Positions 1 through 7,626 of a DNA stretch of 61,039 nt are shown here, one piece after another. Both the position numbers and the translations under genes were made by a program. This stretch comes from Marvinbryantia sp. (lineage in GTDB: Bacteria > Bacillota > Clostridia > Lachnospirales > Lachnospiraceae). The DNA lies in assembly GCA_016297895.1 (NCBI GenBank), contig JAEDFS010000009.1, positions 1 through 61,039 on the forward strand, in the 5' to 3' direction. Position 1 is the first letter of the stretch. Each line of letters begins with the position of its first letter. The notes beneath the pieces are model-generated. The model was not told where the DNA came from, did no database searches, and was given only the letters and a program-made list of their open reading frames with translations.

Positions 1-2
1 AT

Positions 3-317
3 TTTAAAGATATTTTCAAAGCAATGTTTAAGGAATTTCGGGTATCTATCATAGTGGGAATCGTTCTTGCATGCGTAAATGGGATTCGCATCATGCTGAT
101 GTATCGGGATCCCATCCTGGCACTGATTACCGGGCTGTCTCTGGTTGCTACCGTAATGATGTCCAAGATGATCGGATGTACCCTGCCGCTTTTGGCAAAG
201 AGAATAAATTTAGACCCGGCGATCATGGCTGCGCCGATCATTACAACACTTGTGGATATGTGTTCTATTTTCCTTTACTTTAATATTGCAACCATGTTTA
301 TGGGCTATCTGCATTGA
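3..317 (+). CDS. mgtE: Magnesium transporter MgtE, C-terminal end (5' truncated by window)
   Basis: The reading frame is open from the window edge, so only the last ~105 residues of the protein are present. They are hydrophobic and match the final membrane helices of MgtE-type Mg2+ channels. The stretch DPAIMAAPIITTLVD corresponds to the conserved pore-lining helix whose Asp is needed for Mg2+ passage in characterised MgtE proteins; that Asp is kept here. The regulatory N and CBS domains would lie upstream, outside the window. The internal ATG at 24 is not the real start, because the coding frame continues through it from the edge. Confidence 0.85.
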   Translation, partial: FKDIFKAMFKEFRVSIIVGIVLACVNGIRIMLMYRDPILALITGLSLVATVMMSKMIGCTLPLLAKRINLDPAIMAAPIITTLVDMCSIFLYFNIATMFMGYLH

Positions 318-362
318 TCCGGGGTGGATTGACAATTCGTTAACATTAATGGGATATTTCTG

Positions 363-391
363 TTGCGGACTTTGTCAAAAAATGATATGAT
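363..391 (+). promoter_or_regulatory. Putative sigma-A promoter of the ferredoxin gene
   Basis: TTGCGG and TATGAT are separated by 17 bases, about 45 bases upstream of the ferredoxin start. Inferred from consensus only. Confidence 0.5.
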
Positions 392-437
392 AAATCTATC
401 ATTATGAAATTGAATATAAATGGCGGAGGAAAAGGGA

Positions 438-824
438 ATGAAGAAACTTGCAGTAAAAAAAGGAAGTCAGTGTATGGCATGTCTCGAATGTGTGCGTGCA
501 TGTTCTAATGCGTATTACAAAGAGTTTGATCCGGGAAAATCCTGCATTCAGGTAGTGGAAAGAAAAGGTGTTGTAAAACCGATGGCATGTCCCCAGTGTG
601 GAAAATGTGCGGAAGCGTGCGAAGCCGGAGCGATCACACAGAATGCAAAAGGTGTTTACATGGTAAACAAAAAGCTTTGTACCGGCTGTGGAAAATGTGT
701 GGAAGCATGTCCGTTCGGTCTGATGGTAAAAGCTGAAGAGAAAGAAAATGCATCTAAATGTATTGCATGCGGACTCTGCGCAAAAGCCTGTCCGATGGAT
801 GTTCTTGAAATCGTTGAAAAGTAA
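438..824 (+). CDS. Ferredoxin-like protein with four 4Fe-4S cysteine motifs
   Basis: A 128-aa soluble protein with four CxxCxxCxxxC motifs (CMACLECVRAC, CPQCGKCAEAC, CTGCGKCVEAC, CIACGLCAKAC), which together could bind four [4Fe-4S] clusters. This layout resembles electron-transfer subunits of the HycB/CooF/DmsB type rather than a simple two-cluster ferredoxin. No catalytic partner (hydrogenase, dehydrogenase) lies next to it, so its redox partner cannot be named. The start at 438 is chosen over the in-frame ATG at 420 because GGAGGA at 425-430 sits seven bases before it. It is monocistronic, with its own promoter and terminator. Confidence 0.8.
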   Translation: MKKLAVKKGSQCMACLECVRACSNAYYKEFDPGKSCIQVVERKGVVKPMACPQCGKCAEACEAGAITQNAKGVYMVNKKLCTGCGKCVEACPFGLMVKAEEKENASKCIACGLCAKACPMDVLEIVEK

Positions 825-840
825 AATCCGTTTTTCAAAA

Positions 841-867
841 AGAGCCTGTTCGCAGGTTCTTTTTTTG
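841..867 (+). terminator. Rho-independent terminator after the ferredoxin gene
   Basis: An 8-bp stem (AGAGCCTG / CAGGTTCT, one G-T pair) closed by a TTCG tetraloop and followed by seven T. Confidence 0.85.
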
Positions 868-896
868 TGCTATTCTTAAGCTTCCCTGCATATATT
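868..896 (+). promoter_or_regulatory. Possible sigma-E (mother-cell) promoter of the SpoIVA-like gene
   Basis: CATATATT resembles the sigma-E -10 element (CATACAnT), and TGCTATT lies 14 bases upstream as a partial -35. The site starts immediately after the ferredoxin terminator and leaves a leader of about 22 bases. Known spoIVA genes are sigma-E dependent, which fits, but the -35 match is weak. Confidence 0.35.
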
Positions 897-924
897 GAAC
901 AGTATAAGAAGGGAGGAGTGCCAG

Positions 925-1737
925 ATGGAGAGCGGGACAGAAAAAGCAGAAGAAAGAAATGAGATCTGTAAACTCGAACTATACATACCGAAATGGGTGG
1001 AGACTCTTCCGGCAGATCATCCGGTAAAAGCAGGATTGATCAATATGATCAGAGAACTGATGCAGGAAGAAATGACCACGGATCAGATAGAGGATGTAGG
1101 AATTTCGAAAATCAGTGCTCTGGAATTTGTCAGTAAGGTACTGCCTGTACCGGTTAATGAAGAAGAAAAAAAGAATCGGGCAGCTATGAGAATCGAGGTG
1201 GATGATGCCAGGTATTATGAGATGCTCAGTTCCCTTGCCGGGGTAGAAATAACCGGCGAGTATCAGTTGATCTCCATGATCCGAGAACTTTCTGCCATGA
1301 AAAATGAATATGAAAAGGCAAGGCAGGCACTGCTGGCTGTAAGGAATACAGGATATGGAGTGATCACACCGGAACAGGAAGAAATCAAGATGGAGGAGCC
1401 GGTGCTGATCCGGCAGGGAAGCAAATTCGGAGTGAAGCTGAAGGCATCCTGTCCTTCTGTCCATCTGATACGTGCGGACATTGAGACTGAGATTTCGCCA
1501 ATTGTGGGAAGTGAACAGCAGGCAGAGGATTTGATTTCCTACATCAAAAATTCTTCGCAGACAACAGAAGGAATCTGGGAAACGAATATTTTTGGCAAGT
1601 CCATTGAACAGCTGACCGAGGATGGTATCCGGGCTAAACTTTCACAGATCGGCGAAGAAAGTCAGCAGAAACTGCAGAATGTTATGCAGCGGATCGTCAA
1701 CGAGACAACCGGCGGATTTATCTGTATCATATTGTAA
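925..1737 (+). CDS. SpoIVA-like spore coat morphogenetic protein lacking the N-terminal ATPase domain
   Basis: A 270-aa protein that aligns with roughly the last 260 residues of SpoIVA (about 490 aa), the ATPase that polymerises on the forespore surface as the base of the coat. Diagnostic stretches are LIRQGSKFGVKLKA, the NIFGKS block and the C-terminal GGFICIIL, the counterpart of the usual GGLIAIIL ending. The whole N-terminal NTPase domain with its Walker A motif is absent, and the upstream DNA holds no remnant of it, only a terminator and a short leader. GGGAGG at 911-916, eight bases before the ATG at 925, indicates a genuine start. The middle and C-terminal (membrane/SpoVM-anchoring) regions remain, so it might co-polymerise with a full-length SpoIVA encoded elsewhere. 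That role is inference. Confidence 0.8.
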   Translation: MESGTEKAEERNEICKLELYIPKWVETLPADHPVKAGLINMIRELMQEEMTTDQIEDVGISKISALEFVSKVLPVPVNEEEKKNRAAMRIEVDDARYYEMLSSLAGVEITGEYQLISMIRELSAMKNEYEKARQALLAVRNTGYGVITPEQEEIKMEEPVLIRQGSKFGVKLKASCPSVHLIRADIETEISPIVGSEQQAEDLISYIKNSSQTTEGIWETNIFGKSIEQLTEDGIRAKLSQIGEESQQKLQNVMQRIVNETTGGFICIIL

Positions 1738-1740
1738 TAA

Positions 1741-1783
1741 AAAGCAGGGAGAATCCAAAAAACGGATCATCTTCCTGCTTTTA
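1741..1783 (+). terminator. Terminator after the SpoIVA-like gene
   Basis: AAAGCAGG pairs with CCTGCTTT, with additional inner pairing (ATCC/GGAT), followed by a short T run. Confidence 0.75.
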
Positions 1784-1793
1784 TGACGTGAAG

Positions 1794-1822
1794 TTGACAA
1801 AAAGAGAAAAGTTCGTTATAAT
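1794..1822 (+). promoter_or_regulatory. Consensus sigma-A promoter of the wall hydrolase pair
   Basis: Perfect TTGACA and TATAAT hexamers with a 17-base spacer. A perfect consensus implies strong vegetative transcription of the two secreted proteins downstream. Confidence 0.85.
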
Positions 1823-1900
1823 AAGTCAGAGAAAATTAATATATTTGTAACAAAAATGATGTTTGGTGTAAAAACCACAACTATGATTGGAAAAGAGGTT

Positions 1901-2800
1901 ATGAAAAAGAGAAGGATATGGAGCACGTTAGTGCTGTGTTTTGCTGTATGTATTCTGTTATCGGTAAAGGGGGAAGCCGGTTGGAAAAAGTTCAGTGGGG
2001 GAAAACGCAAGTACTATGTAACTTCCACGAAGACCTATGTAAAAGGGAAGTGGTATAAGATCAAAGGAAAATGGTTCTACTTTGATAAAAACGGATGGCA
2101 AAAGACAGGAAGATTTCGGGTTGGAAATGAGTATTACTATTGTTATAAGACTACCGGAAAAGTGGTAAAAAAACGGATCGGTGATTATTACTACGGTGCC
2201 GATGGCGCTGCGGTGAAAAATTGCTGGGTTGGTAAATATTACTATGGATCATCCGGAAAAGCGAAATATGGGCAGTTTACGTTAGGTGGACAAACCTATT
2301 ACTGCAAAAAAGATACCGGAAAAGTGACTTCCCTCTGGGTGGACAGGCATTATTACGGAAAAGACGGTGTAATGGCTGTGGAACAGTGGGTAGGTGACAG
2401 TTATGTGGATGAAAGCGGTACGATCATCAGGGGAAACAAAAATCCAAAAAATCCTCCGTCGAAAGAGGATATCCGTCTTCTTGCAGCAATTACATATCTG
2501 GAAGCGGGGAATCAATCGTATTACGGCAAACAATGTGTGGCCAGTGTAGTTGTAAACAGAGTGAAAAGCAAACGGTTTCCCAATACTTTAAAAGGTGTCA
2601 TTTATCAAAGCGGGCAGTTTCAGCCTGCAAGTCAGGTGAAATCTATTCTGAACGGATCGAAAAAAGTTCCGAAGAAGATCTGGAATTCATGTCTGAAGGC
2701 GGCTGAGTATGTTCTCACCAAAGGATCCGTGTTAAAAAATTACTATTTTTTTAATAATTTCAGCGGAAAGAAAAAAATAGGAGATCACTATTTCAGTTAA
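1901..2800 (+). CDS. Secreted SleB-type cell wall hydrolase with wall-binding repeats
   Basis: The protein starts with a signal peptide (MKKRR, then a hydrophobic stretch ending near KGEAG). Residues ~30-180 hold several YY-rich, glycine-rich repeats (such as GKWYKIKGKWFYFDKNG) of the cell-wall/choline-binding repeat type. The last ~110 residues match the SleB/CwlJ hydrolase family (Hydrolase_2), a peptidoglycan lytic transglycosylase fold; LEAGN carries the expected catalytic Glu and VASVVVNRVKS is the conserved helix. Upstream in-frame ATGs at 1856 and 1859 lack a ribosome site. The ATG at 1901 has an AGAGG very close to it but gives the proper signal peptide, so the start is moderately certain. 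The consensus sigma-A promoter argues against a purely spore-germination role. Confidence 0.75.
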   Translation: MKKRRIWSTLVLCFAVCILLSVKGEAGWKKFSGGKRKYYVTSTKTYVKGKWYKIKGKWFYFDKNGWQKTGRFRVGNEYYYCYKTTGKVVKKRIGDYYYGADGAAVKNCWVGKYYYGSSGKAKYGQFTLGGQTYYCKKDTGKVTSLWVDRHYYGKDGVMAVEQWVGDSYVDESGTIIRGNKNPKNPPSKEDIRLLAAITYLEAGNQSYYGKQCVASVVVNRVKSKRFPNTLKGVIYQSGQFQPASQVKSILNGSKKVPKKIWNSCLKAAEYVLTKGSVLKNYYFFNNFSGKKKIGDHYFS

Positions 2801-2816
2801 AAGGGAGGAATAGTTT

Positions 2817-4148
2817 TTGAACAGGAAAAAATGGGTTACTATGTGTATGATGATGATCGTGATGCTGCTTTGTTGTCCGGCCATCGCTCAGGCAGCGAAA
2901 AATGGATGGGTGAAGGTGAATTCCACCGGAGATATGCAGTACTATTCCAATGGAAAACTGGTAAAAAACAAATGGGTCGGAAATAAGCACCTGAATGCCA
3001 ATGGATTTATGGACAGAAATAAATGGATCAAGACCGGATCAAAGAGATATTATGTCAATAATTCCGGAAATAAGGTAAAAGGCCTGGTTAAGATCGGAAG
3101 TGATTACTATTATTTCGATTCCAAGGGAGTCAGTAAAACCGGATGGAAAACCGTCAAGGGAAAGAAATACTATTTTTATTCCAAGACCAGGAAAGCACTG
3201 AAGAGCTGCGTATATACTTTTAAAAATAAAAAATCCTATTGCTTTAACAGCAAAGGTGTCATGCAGACCGGGTGGATCAAGGTTGACGGTGCCTATTATT
3301 ACTTTAATGAATATCGAAAAAAAGGATGGCTGAAGCTGAACGGCAATACCTATTATCTGATCAAAGCTCAGAATGGCAAGCGGGCGGAAGGTATTTTCAG
3401 TGTATCCGGTAAGCTTTATTATTTCGATCCGGACACCGGAGTGATGCAGACAAATACGACGGTAGTCTATAAAGATCGTAAATATATTGTAGATGCTTCG
3501 GGAGTATGTACACTTGTTCCGGAAGTGACCAATCCCACCTCTGATATGTTATTCTTCCTTGCATTTGAATCCGGGTCAGAGGCTTACGATCAGACCGGAG
3601 GGGACAGCGGAAAGGCCTGCGGGGCATATCAGTTTGATTATCGGTATGCACTCCTTCCTTTTATCAAATATGCCTATGCGGAAGAGCCGGTGGCCTGTGC
3701 ACCATTTAAAACGTTTGCTGCATATCAAAATACTGCGGAAAATCGGGAAAAACTGAAAAATAACAAAAAGCTGTATGAAGCATGGCATAAAATCTATGCC
3801 AATAATCCTAAAACATTTGCGGAGCTTCAGGATACTTTTGCAAAAATCAATTATTACGATAATGTAGAACGGGCACTGGAATCCGCCGGAATTTCGATTG
3901 CCACCAGATCAGATGTGGTGAAAGGAGCAATTTACAGCTATTCCATTCAGCATGGACAGGGATCTTTGGGAGTAACCACTGCGCAATGCGGCGCCATTGG
4001 TGCGGTTCAGGCGATCAAACCCAACAGCAGTATGACAGATGAGACTTTTATCAAAAAACTGTATGCAAGAAGGATCAAATCTTTCCCGGCATTTAAAACA
4101 CGTTATGAAAAAGAAAGGGATCTGGCGTTAAGCCTACTGAAAAAATAG
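2817..4148 (+). CDS. Secreted lysozyme-like protein with wall-binding repeats
   Basis: The start is TTG, eight bases after GGGAGG at 2803-2808. A signal peptide ends near AIAQA, residues ~27-240 are about ten YYF/YYY repeats of the glucan/choline-binding type, and the last ~195 residues form a separate domain. That domain begins with FFLAFESG and contains GKACGAYQFDYRYAL, which resembles the E-x(n)-GAYQF pattern of lysozyme-fold muramidases or transglycosylases, so a peptidoglycan-cleaving role is likely but inferred. It lies 16 bases behind the SleB-type gene and probably shares its transcript. The two proteins carry the same type of targeting module with different C-terminal domains. Confidence 0.65.
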   Translation: MNRKKWVTMCMMMIVMLLCCPAIAQAAKNGWVKVNSTGDMQYYSNGKLVKNKWVGNKHLNANGFMDRNKWIKTGSKRYYVNNSGNKVKGLVKIGSDYYYFDSKGVSKTGWKTVKGKKYYFYSKTRKALKSCVYTFKNKKSYCFNSKGVMQTGWIKVDGAYYYFNEYRKKGWLKLNGNTYYLIKAQNGKRAEGIFSVSGKLYYFDPDTGVMQTNTTVVYKDRKYIVDASGVCTLVPEVTNPTSDMLFFLAFESGSEAYDQTGGDSGKACGAYQFDYRYALLPFIKYAYAEEPVACAPFKTFAAYQNTAENREKLKNNKKLYEAWHKIYANNPKTFAELQDTFAKINYYDNVERALESAGISIATRSDVVKGAIYSYSIQHGQGSLGVTTAQCGAIGAVQAIKPNSSMTDETFIKKLYARRIKSFPAFKTRYEKERDLALSLLKK

Positions 4149-4156
4149 GAATGAGA

Positions 4157-4186
4157 AACAGGCTGTCGATGTTCGGCAGCCTGTTC
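4157..4186 (+). terminator. Stem-loop after the lysozyme-like gene
   Basis: AACAGGCTG pairs with CAGCCTGTT around an 11-base loop. The T run is poor, and the hairpin abuts the -35 of the next promoter. Confidence 0.5.
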
Positions 4187-4215
4187 TTGACATTAAAAAA
4201 AAGGTTTTTTATAAT
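4187..4215 (+). promoter_or_regulatory. Consensus promoter of the cobamide gene cluster
   Basis: TTGACA and TATAAT with 17 bases between them, 28 bases before cobT. The leader is far too short for a cobalamin riboswitch. Confidence 0.85.
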
Positions 4216-4243
4216 GGATTAAGATGTGCAAAGGAAGGTATGT

Positions 4244-5296
4244 ATGATGACAGAAGAAAAATGGACGGACAGAATCGAATCACTGAATGAGGCTGCGATG
4301 GAAGCAAGCAGACGGAAGTGGGACAGTATTGCCAAACCGCTTCACAGTCTTGGAAAAATGGAAGATATTCTTGTTCAGATCGCCGGAATCAAGGGCAGTT
4401 CCAGAATCAGTCTGGGTAGAAAGGGACTGGTGGTGATGTGTGCTGATAACGGCGTGGTCGAGGAAGGCGTTACCCAGACAGGACAGGAAGTTACTGCGCT
4501 GGTGGCGGAAAATTTCCTGTCCTGTCAGGCTACAGCAGCCATTTTGTGTCATAAGGCAGGTGCAGATGTGATTCCGGTGGATATTGGTATGGTAACAGAT
4601 ACGAAGGTTATGAGAAGAAAAGTATCCTATGGAACAAAGAATCTTGCAAAAGAACCGGCTATGACTCGGGAAGAGGCGATCCGGGCACTTCAGATCGGAA
4701 TTGATCTTGTAAAAGAGCTTGCAGACCAGGGATATGAGATCCTTGCAACCGGAGAAATGGGAATCGGGAATACTACCACAAGCAGTGCACTGGCTTCTGC
4801 ATTTTTAGATCGTGAAGTGGAGGAAATGACAGGAAGGGGTGCAGGTCTTTCGACAGACGGGCTTAAGAAAAAGATACGGGTGATCAGACAGGCGATCCAT
4901 CTCCATTTGCCTCAGTGCAAAGATGCAATCGATGTGCTTGCAGCACTTGGCGGGTTGGATATTGCAGGAATGGCTGGTTTATTTATCGGCGGAGCAATTT
5001 ACCGGGTTCCGATCATTATTGACGGTTTTATTTCCACTGTGGCTGCGCTTACTGCGATACGGATCTGTCCGGCATGCAGGGATTTCATGATCGCTTCTCA
5101 TGTGTCAAAGGAACCGGCTGCGGCTATTGCTTTGGAGGCTATCGGAAAAGAGGCTCCTTTTCATATGGATATGTGTCTTGGAGAGGGAAGCGGTGCAGTT
5201 CTCCTGTTCCCGATTCTGGACATGGCATGTGAGATCTATGAAAAAATGAGTACCTTTGATGAGATTGAACTGGAAGCTTATCAGCCTCTTTCCTGA
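4244..5296 (+). CDS. cobT: Nicotinate-nucleotide--dimethylbenzimidazole phosphoribosyltransferase CobT
   Basis: Transfers phosphoribose from nicotinate mononucleotide to the lower-ligand base (dimethylbenzimidazole or a related base), giving alpha-ribazole phosphate for cobamide synthesis. About 350 aa, the normal length. The hallmark GEMGIGNTTTSSAL is present, as is the C-terminal MCLGEGSGAVLLFPILD block that carries the catalytic Glu region. GGAAGG at 4233-4238 serves either ATG 4244 or ATG 4247. It heads a cluster with cobU, cobS and cobC that completes the nucleotide-loop steps. No corrin-ring genes are in the window, which fits salvage of cobinamide or a ring pathway elsewhere. Confidence 0.93.
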   Translation: MMTEEKWTDRIESLNEAAMEASRRKWDSIAKPLHSLGKMEDILVQIAGIKGSSRISLGRKGLVVMCADNGVVEEGVTQTGQEVTALVAENFLSCQATAAILCHKAGADVIPVDIGMVTDTKVMRRKVSYGTKNLAKEPAMTREEAIRALQIGIDLVKELADQGYEILATGEMGIGNTTTSSALASAFLDREVEEMTGRGAGLSTDGLKKKIRVIRQAIHLHLPQCKDAIDVLAALGGLDIAGMAGLFIGGAIYRVPIIIDGFISTVAALTAIRICPACRDFMIASHVSKEPAAAIALEAIGKEAPFHMDMCLGEGSGAVLLFPILDMACEIYEKMSTFDEIELEAYQPLS

Positions 5297-5346
5297 TGAA
5301 AAACAGGAATCATGCATGAAAAAGGGACGAAAAGAGGTTGCGGAGG

Positions 5347-5883
5347 ATGTTGATCGTAGTAACTGGTGGAAGCGGAAGCGGGAAATCAGCCTATGCTGAG
5401 GAACGCATTGTGTCCTCAGGAATTTCCAGAAGATATTATGCTGCTACCATGATCTGTAATGATGAAGAGAGCAAACAGCGGATCCGGCGTCATCGTCTGA
5501 TGAGAGCGGATAAACAGTTTGAGACTGTGGAATGTCCCAGGGATCTTCAGCTGGTCCGGGTAGAATCGGGAAGTGCGATTCTACTTGAGTGCATGTCCAA
5601 TCTGACAGCAAATGAGATGTTTGCGGAAAAAGATCCCAAAAACAGTGATGAGATTACCGAAAAGATCATGAATGGCATTGAAATACTGTTAAAGCAGTGC
5701 GGACTTCTGATCGTAGTTACCAATGAAGTGTTTTCAGACGGATGCACATATGATCGGATGACAGAAGAGTATCTGAAATCCTTAGGGAGCGTAAACTGCA
5801 GGCTTGCCGAAATGGCGGATGAAGTGGTGGAAGTGGTGTATTCTATTCCGATTATCCGAAAGAAAAGGAGAAAAACACAATGA
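5347..5883 (+). CDS. cobU: Adenosylcobinamide kinase / guanylyltransferase CobU
   Basis: Phosphorylates adenosylcobinamide and then attaches GMP, yielding adenosylcobinamide-GDP. The P-loop GGSGSGKS lies at the N terminus, and the RIRRHR segment holds the histidine expected to carry the guanylyl group. The VTNEVFSDG region matches the family's TNEVG motif. The start is ATG 5347, nine bases after AAGAGG, rather than the TTG at 5338 that abuts that site. The gene overlaps cobS by four bases (ATGA), indicating translational coupling. Confidence 0.9.
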   Translation: MLIVVTGGSGSGKSAYAEERIVSSGISRRYYAATMICNDEESKQRIRRHRLMRADKQFETVECPRDLQLVRVESGSAILLECMSNLTANEMFAEKDPKNSDEITEKIMNGIEILLKQCGLLIVVTNEVFSDGCTYDRMTEEYLKSLGSVNCRLAEMADEVVEVVYSIPIIRKKRRKTQ

Positions 5884-6644
5884 ATATATTATACTCCATG
5901 GTGATCGCATTTTCCATGTATTCTAAAATCCCCATGCCTACGGTAGAATGGACGAAAGAGCGTATGCGTTATGTGTTTTGCTTTTTTCCGTTGATCGGAG
6001 CTGTGACCGGAGGACTCATGATCCTATGGACAAGGGTTGGGTTGAGGATCACCGGCAATGAAAACCTGAATACAGCTATCCTGATGCTGATTCCTGTAGC
6101 TGTGACGGGGGGAATCCATCTGGACGGTTTTCTGGATACCTCAGATGCGATCAACTCTTACAAAACAATGGATGAAAAACTGGCGATACTGAAGGATTCT
6201 CATTCCGGTGCCTTTGCAATTATTATGGGGCTGTGCTATTTTGTACTGTCTTTCGGTGCGTATTCTGCAGTGACATCGGATACGATGATGGTTCTTGCAG
6301 AAGGCTTTGTTTTATCAAGAGCACTCAGCGGACTGGCAGTGGTGACATTTAAAATGGCAAAAAAAAGCGGACTGGCAGCTTCCTTTTCAGATATGGCTCA
6401 GAAAAGGGTGGTAGGCTGTGTGATGATTCTGTATGTCATTCTTTGCTTTTTACTGATGATCATGGCGGATCCTGTTCTTGGATTGATCTGTTTTCTGGCT
6501 GCGGTTCTGGTATTTATTTTTTATCGGAAAATGTCCTATCAGAAATTTGGAGGAATTACCGGAGACCTGGCGGGATTTTTTCTGCAGGTCTGTGAATTGG
6601 TCATGGTGCTGGCTGTAGTGATCGCATCCAATCTGTTGAGGTAA
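5880..6644 (+). CDS. cobS: Adenosylcobinamide-GDP ribazoletransferase (cobalamin synthase) CobS
   Basis: An integral membrane protein of 254 aa that joins adenosylcobinamide-GDP with alpha-ribazole (phosphate). The signature GGIHLDGFLDTSDA, which carries metal-binding acidic residues, is intact, and several hydrophobic segments follow. Its ATG overlaps the cobU stop codon. This is the last assembly step of the pathway, with dephosphorylation by the cobC product two genes downstream. Confidence 0.93.
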   Translation: MNILYSMVIAFSMYSKIPMPTVEWTKERMRYVFCFFPLIGAVTGGLMILWTRVGLRITGNENLNTAILMLIPVAVTGGIHLDGFLDTSDAINSYKTMDEKLAILKDSHSGAFAIIMGLCYFVLSFGAYSAVTSDTMMVLAEGFVLSRALSGLAVVTFKMAKKSGLAASFSDMAQKRVVGCVMILYVILCFLLMIMADPVLGLICFLAAVLVFIFYRKMSYQKFGGITGDLAGFFLQVCELVMVLAVVIASNLLR

Positions 6645-6668
6645 GAGTTACGAAAAAGGAGCATGATT

Positions 6669-7055
6669 ATGAAACTGGTAATCGGTGGTGCATGGCAGCA
6701 GAAAACAGAAACTGCGTGCAGATATTTTCAAATTGGAAAAGAATCCCTGGCAGATGGACGTACCTGTGATCCTGAAGAAATTTTTGCCTGTCCAGGTATC
6801 CATCATTTTCATCTGTATGTGAAAAGAATGATGGAGCAGGAACGGAGCCTGGCAGAGTTTGCAGAGAAACTGGAGCAAAGGAATCCGGATATCCTCCTGA
6901 TCTCGGATGAGATCGGATATGGACTTGTCCCTCTGGATGCCTTTGAACGGGCATGGAGAGAGCAGACCGGGCGGATCTGCTGTGATATCGCCGGGAGGGC
7001 TGAAACGGTGATTCGTGTTGTGGCAGGGATCCCTCAGGTAATAAAAGGAGAATGA
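6669..7055 (+). CDS. CobU-like protein with degenerate P-loop
   Basis: A 128-aa protein whose C-terminal half (ISDEIGYGLVPLDAFERAWR followed by a GIPQVIKG ending) matches the end of CobU-type kinases. The N terminus, LVIGGAWQQKTETA, corresponds to a Walker A loop in which the glycine before the lysine is replaced by glutamine. The segment with the guanylylated histidine of CobU is not recognisable. AAGGAG at 6656-6661 is seven bases before ATG 6669, so this start is preferred to ATG 6663. It sits between cobS and cobC, so a cobamide-related role is likely. Whether it binds a nucleotide or acts as a non-catalytic partner is unknown. Confidence 0.65.
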   Translation: MKLVIGGAWQQKTETACRYFQIGKESLADGRTCDPEEIFACPGIHHFHLYVKRMMEQERSLAEFAEKLEQRNPDILLISDEIGYGLVPLDAFERAWREQTGRICCDIAGRAETVIRVVAGIPQVIKGE

Positions 7056-7056
7056 G

Positions 7057-7626
7057 ATGGTCCTTTATCTGATCAGACACGGGAAAACAAGAGGAAATCT
7101 GGAAAAGAGATATATTGGAGTCACAGACGAACCGCTTTGCAGCCAGGGGAGAATCGAACTGGAAGAACAAAGACAGAAGTTTTCCGTTCAGAAGCTGTAT
7201 GTCAGCCCTCTTTTGCGTTGCAGGCAGACAGCCGAGATTCTGTTTCCGGGTATGGAACAGGAAATCGTAGAAGATTTTCGGGAATGTGATTTTGGAGCAT
7301 TTGAAAATAAAAATTATCTGGAACTTGCCGCCGATCCCGACTATCAGAGATGGATCGACAGCCAGGGGACGCTTCCTTTCCCGGACGGAGAGGACAGAGA
7401 AGGATTTTCCGGCCGTTGTGTATCGGCATTTTATCAGACCATAGAAACATGCCGGAGAGCAAAAACGGAATCTGTTGGGATGGTGATCCATGGAGGCACG
7501 ATTATGTCTATCATGGAACAGGTTGGCATACCAAGAGGCAGTTACTATGATTTTCAGGTGGAGAACGGTAGAGGGTTCTCTTTGAGATCCTGTGAGGGAG
7601 GCTTTACATATGATCGCATTTGTTAA
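7057..7626 (+). CDS. cobC: Histidine phosphatase, probable alpha-ribazole phosphatase CobC
   Basis: A histidine phosphatase superfamily protein with the phospho-accepting motif LIRHGKTRGN at the N terminus and the second catalytic histidine in VIHGGTIM. At 189 aa and directly behind cobT-cobU-cobS, it most likely removes the phosphate from alpha-ribazole phosphate or adenosylcobalamin phosphate. Family members elsewhere act on other phosphates, so specificity rests on context. AAAGGAG lies six bases before the ATG. Its last 17 bases overlap the start of ruvA. Confidence 0.82.
   Translation: MVLYLIRHGKTRGNLEKRYIGVTDEPLCSQGRIELEEQRQKFSVQKLYVSPLLRCRQTAEILFPGMEQEIVEDFRECDFGAFENKNYLELAADPDYQRWIDSQGTLPFPDGEDREGFSGRCVSAFYQTIETCRRAKTESVGMVIHGGTIMSIMEQVGIPRGSYYDFQVENGRGFSLRSCEGGFTYDRIC

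Noticed and set aside
4141..4243. Cobalamin riboswitch before cobT
   Set aside because: Only about 28 bases separate the -10 and the start; there is no room for the aptamer and no B12-box sequence.
6667..7491. A 274-codon minus-strand frame
   Set aside because: Antisense of the CobU-like and cobC genes, with no supporting motif or start site.
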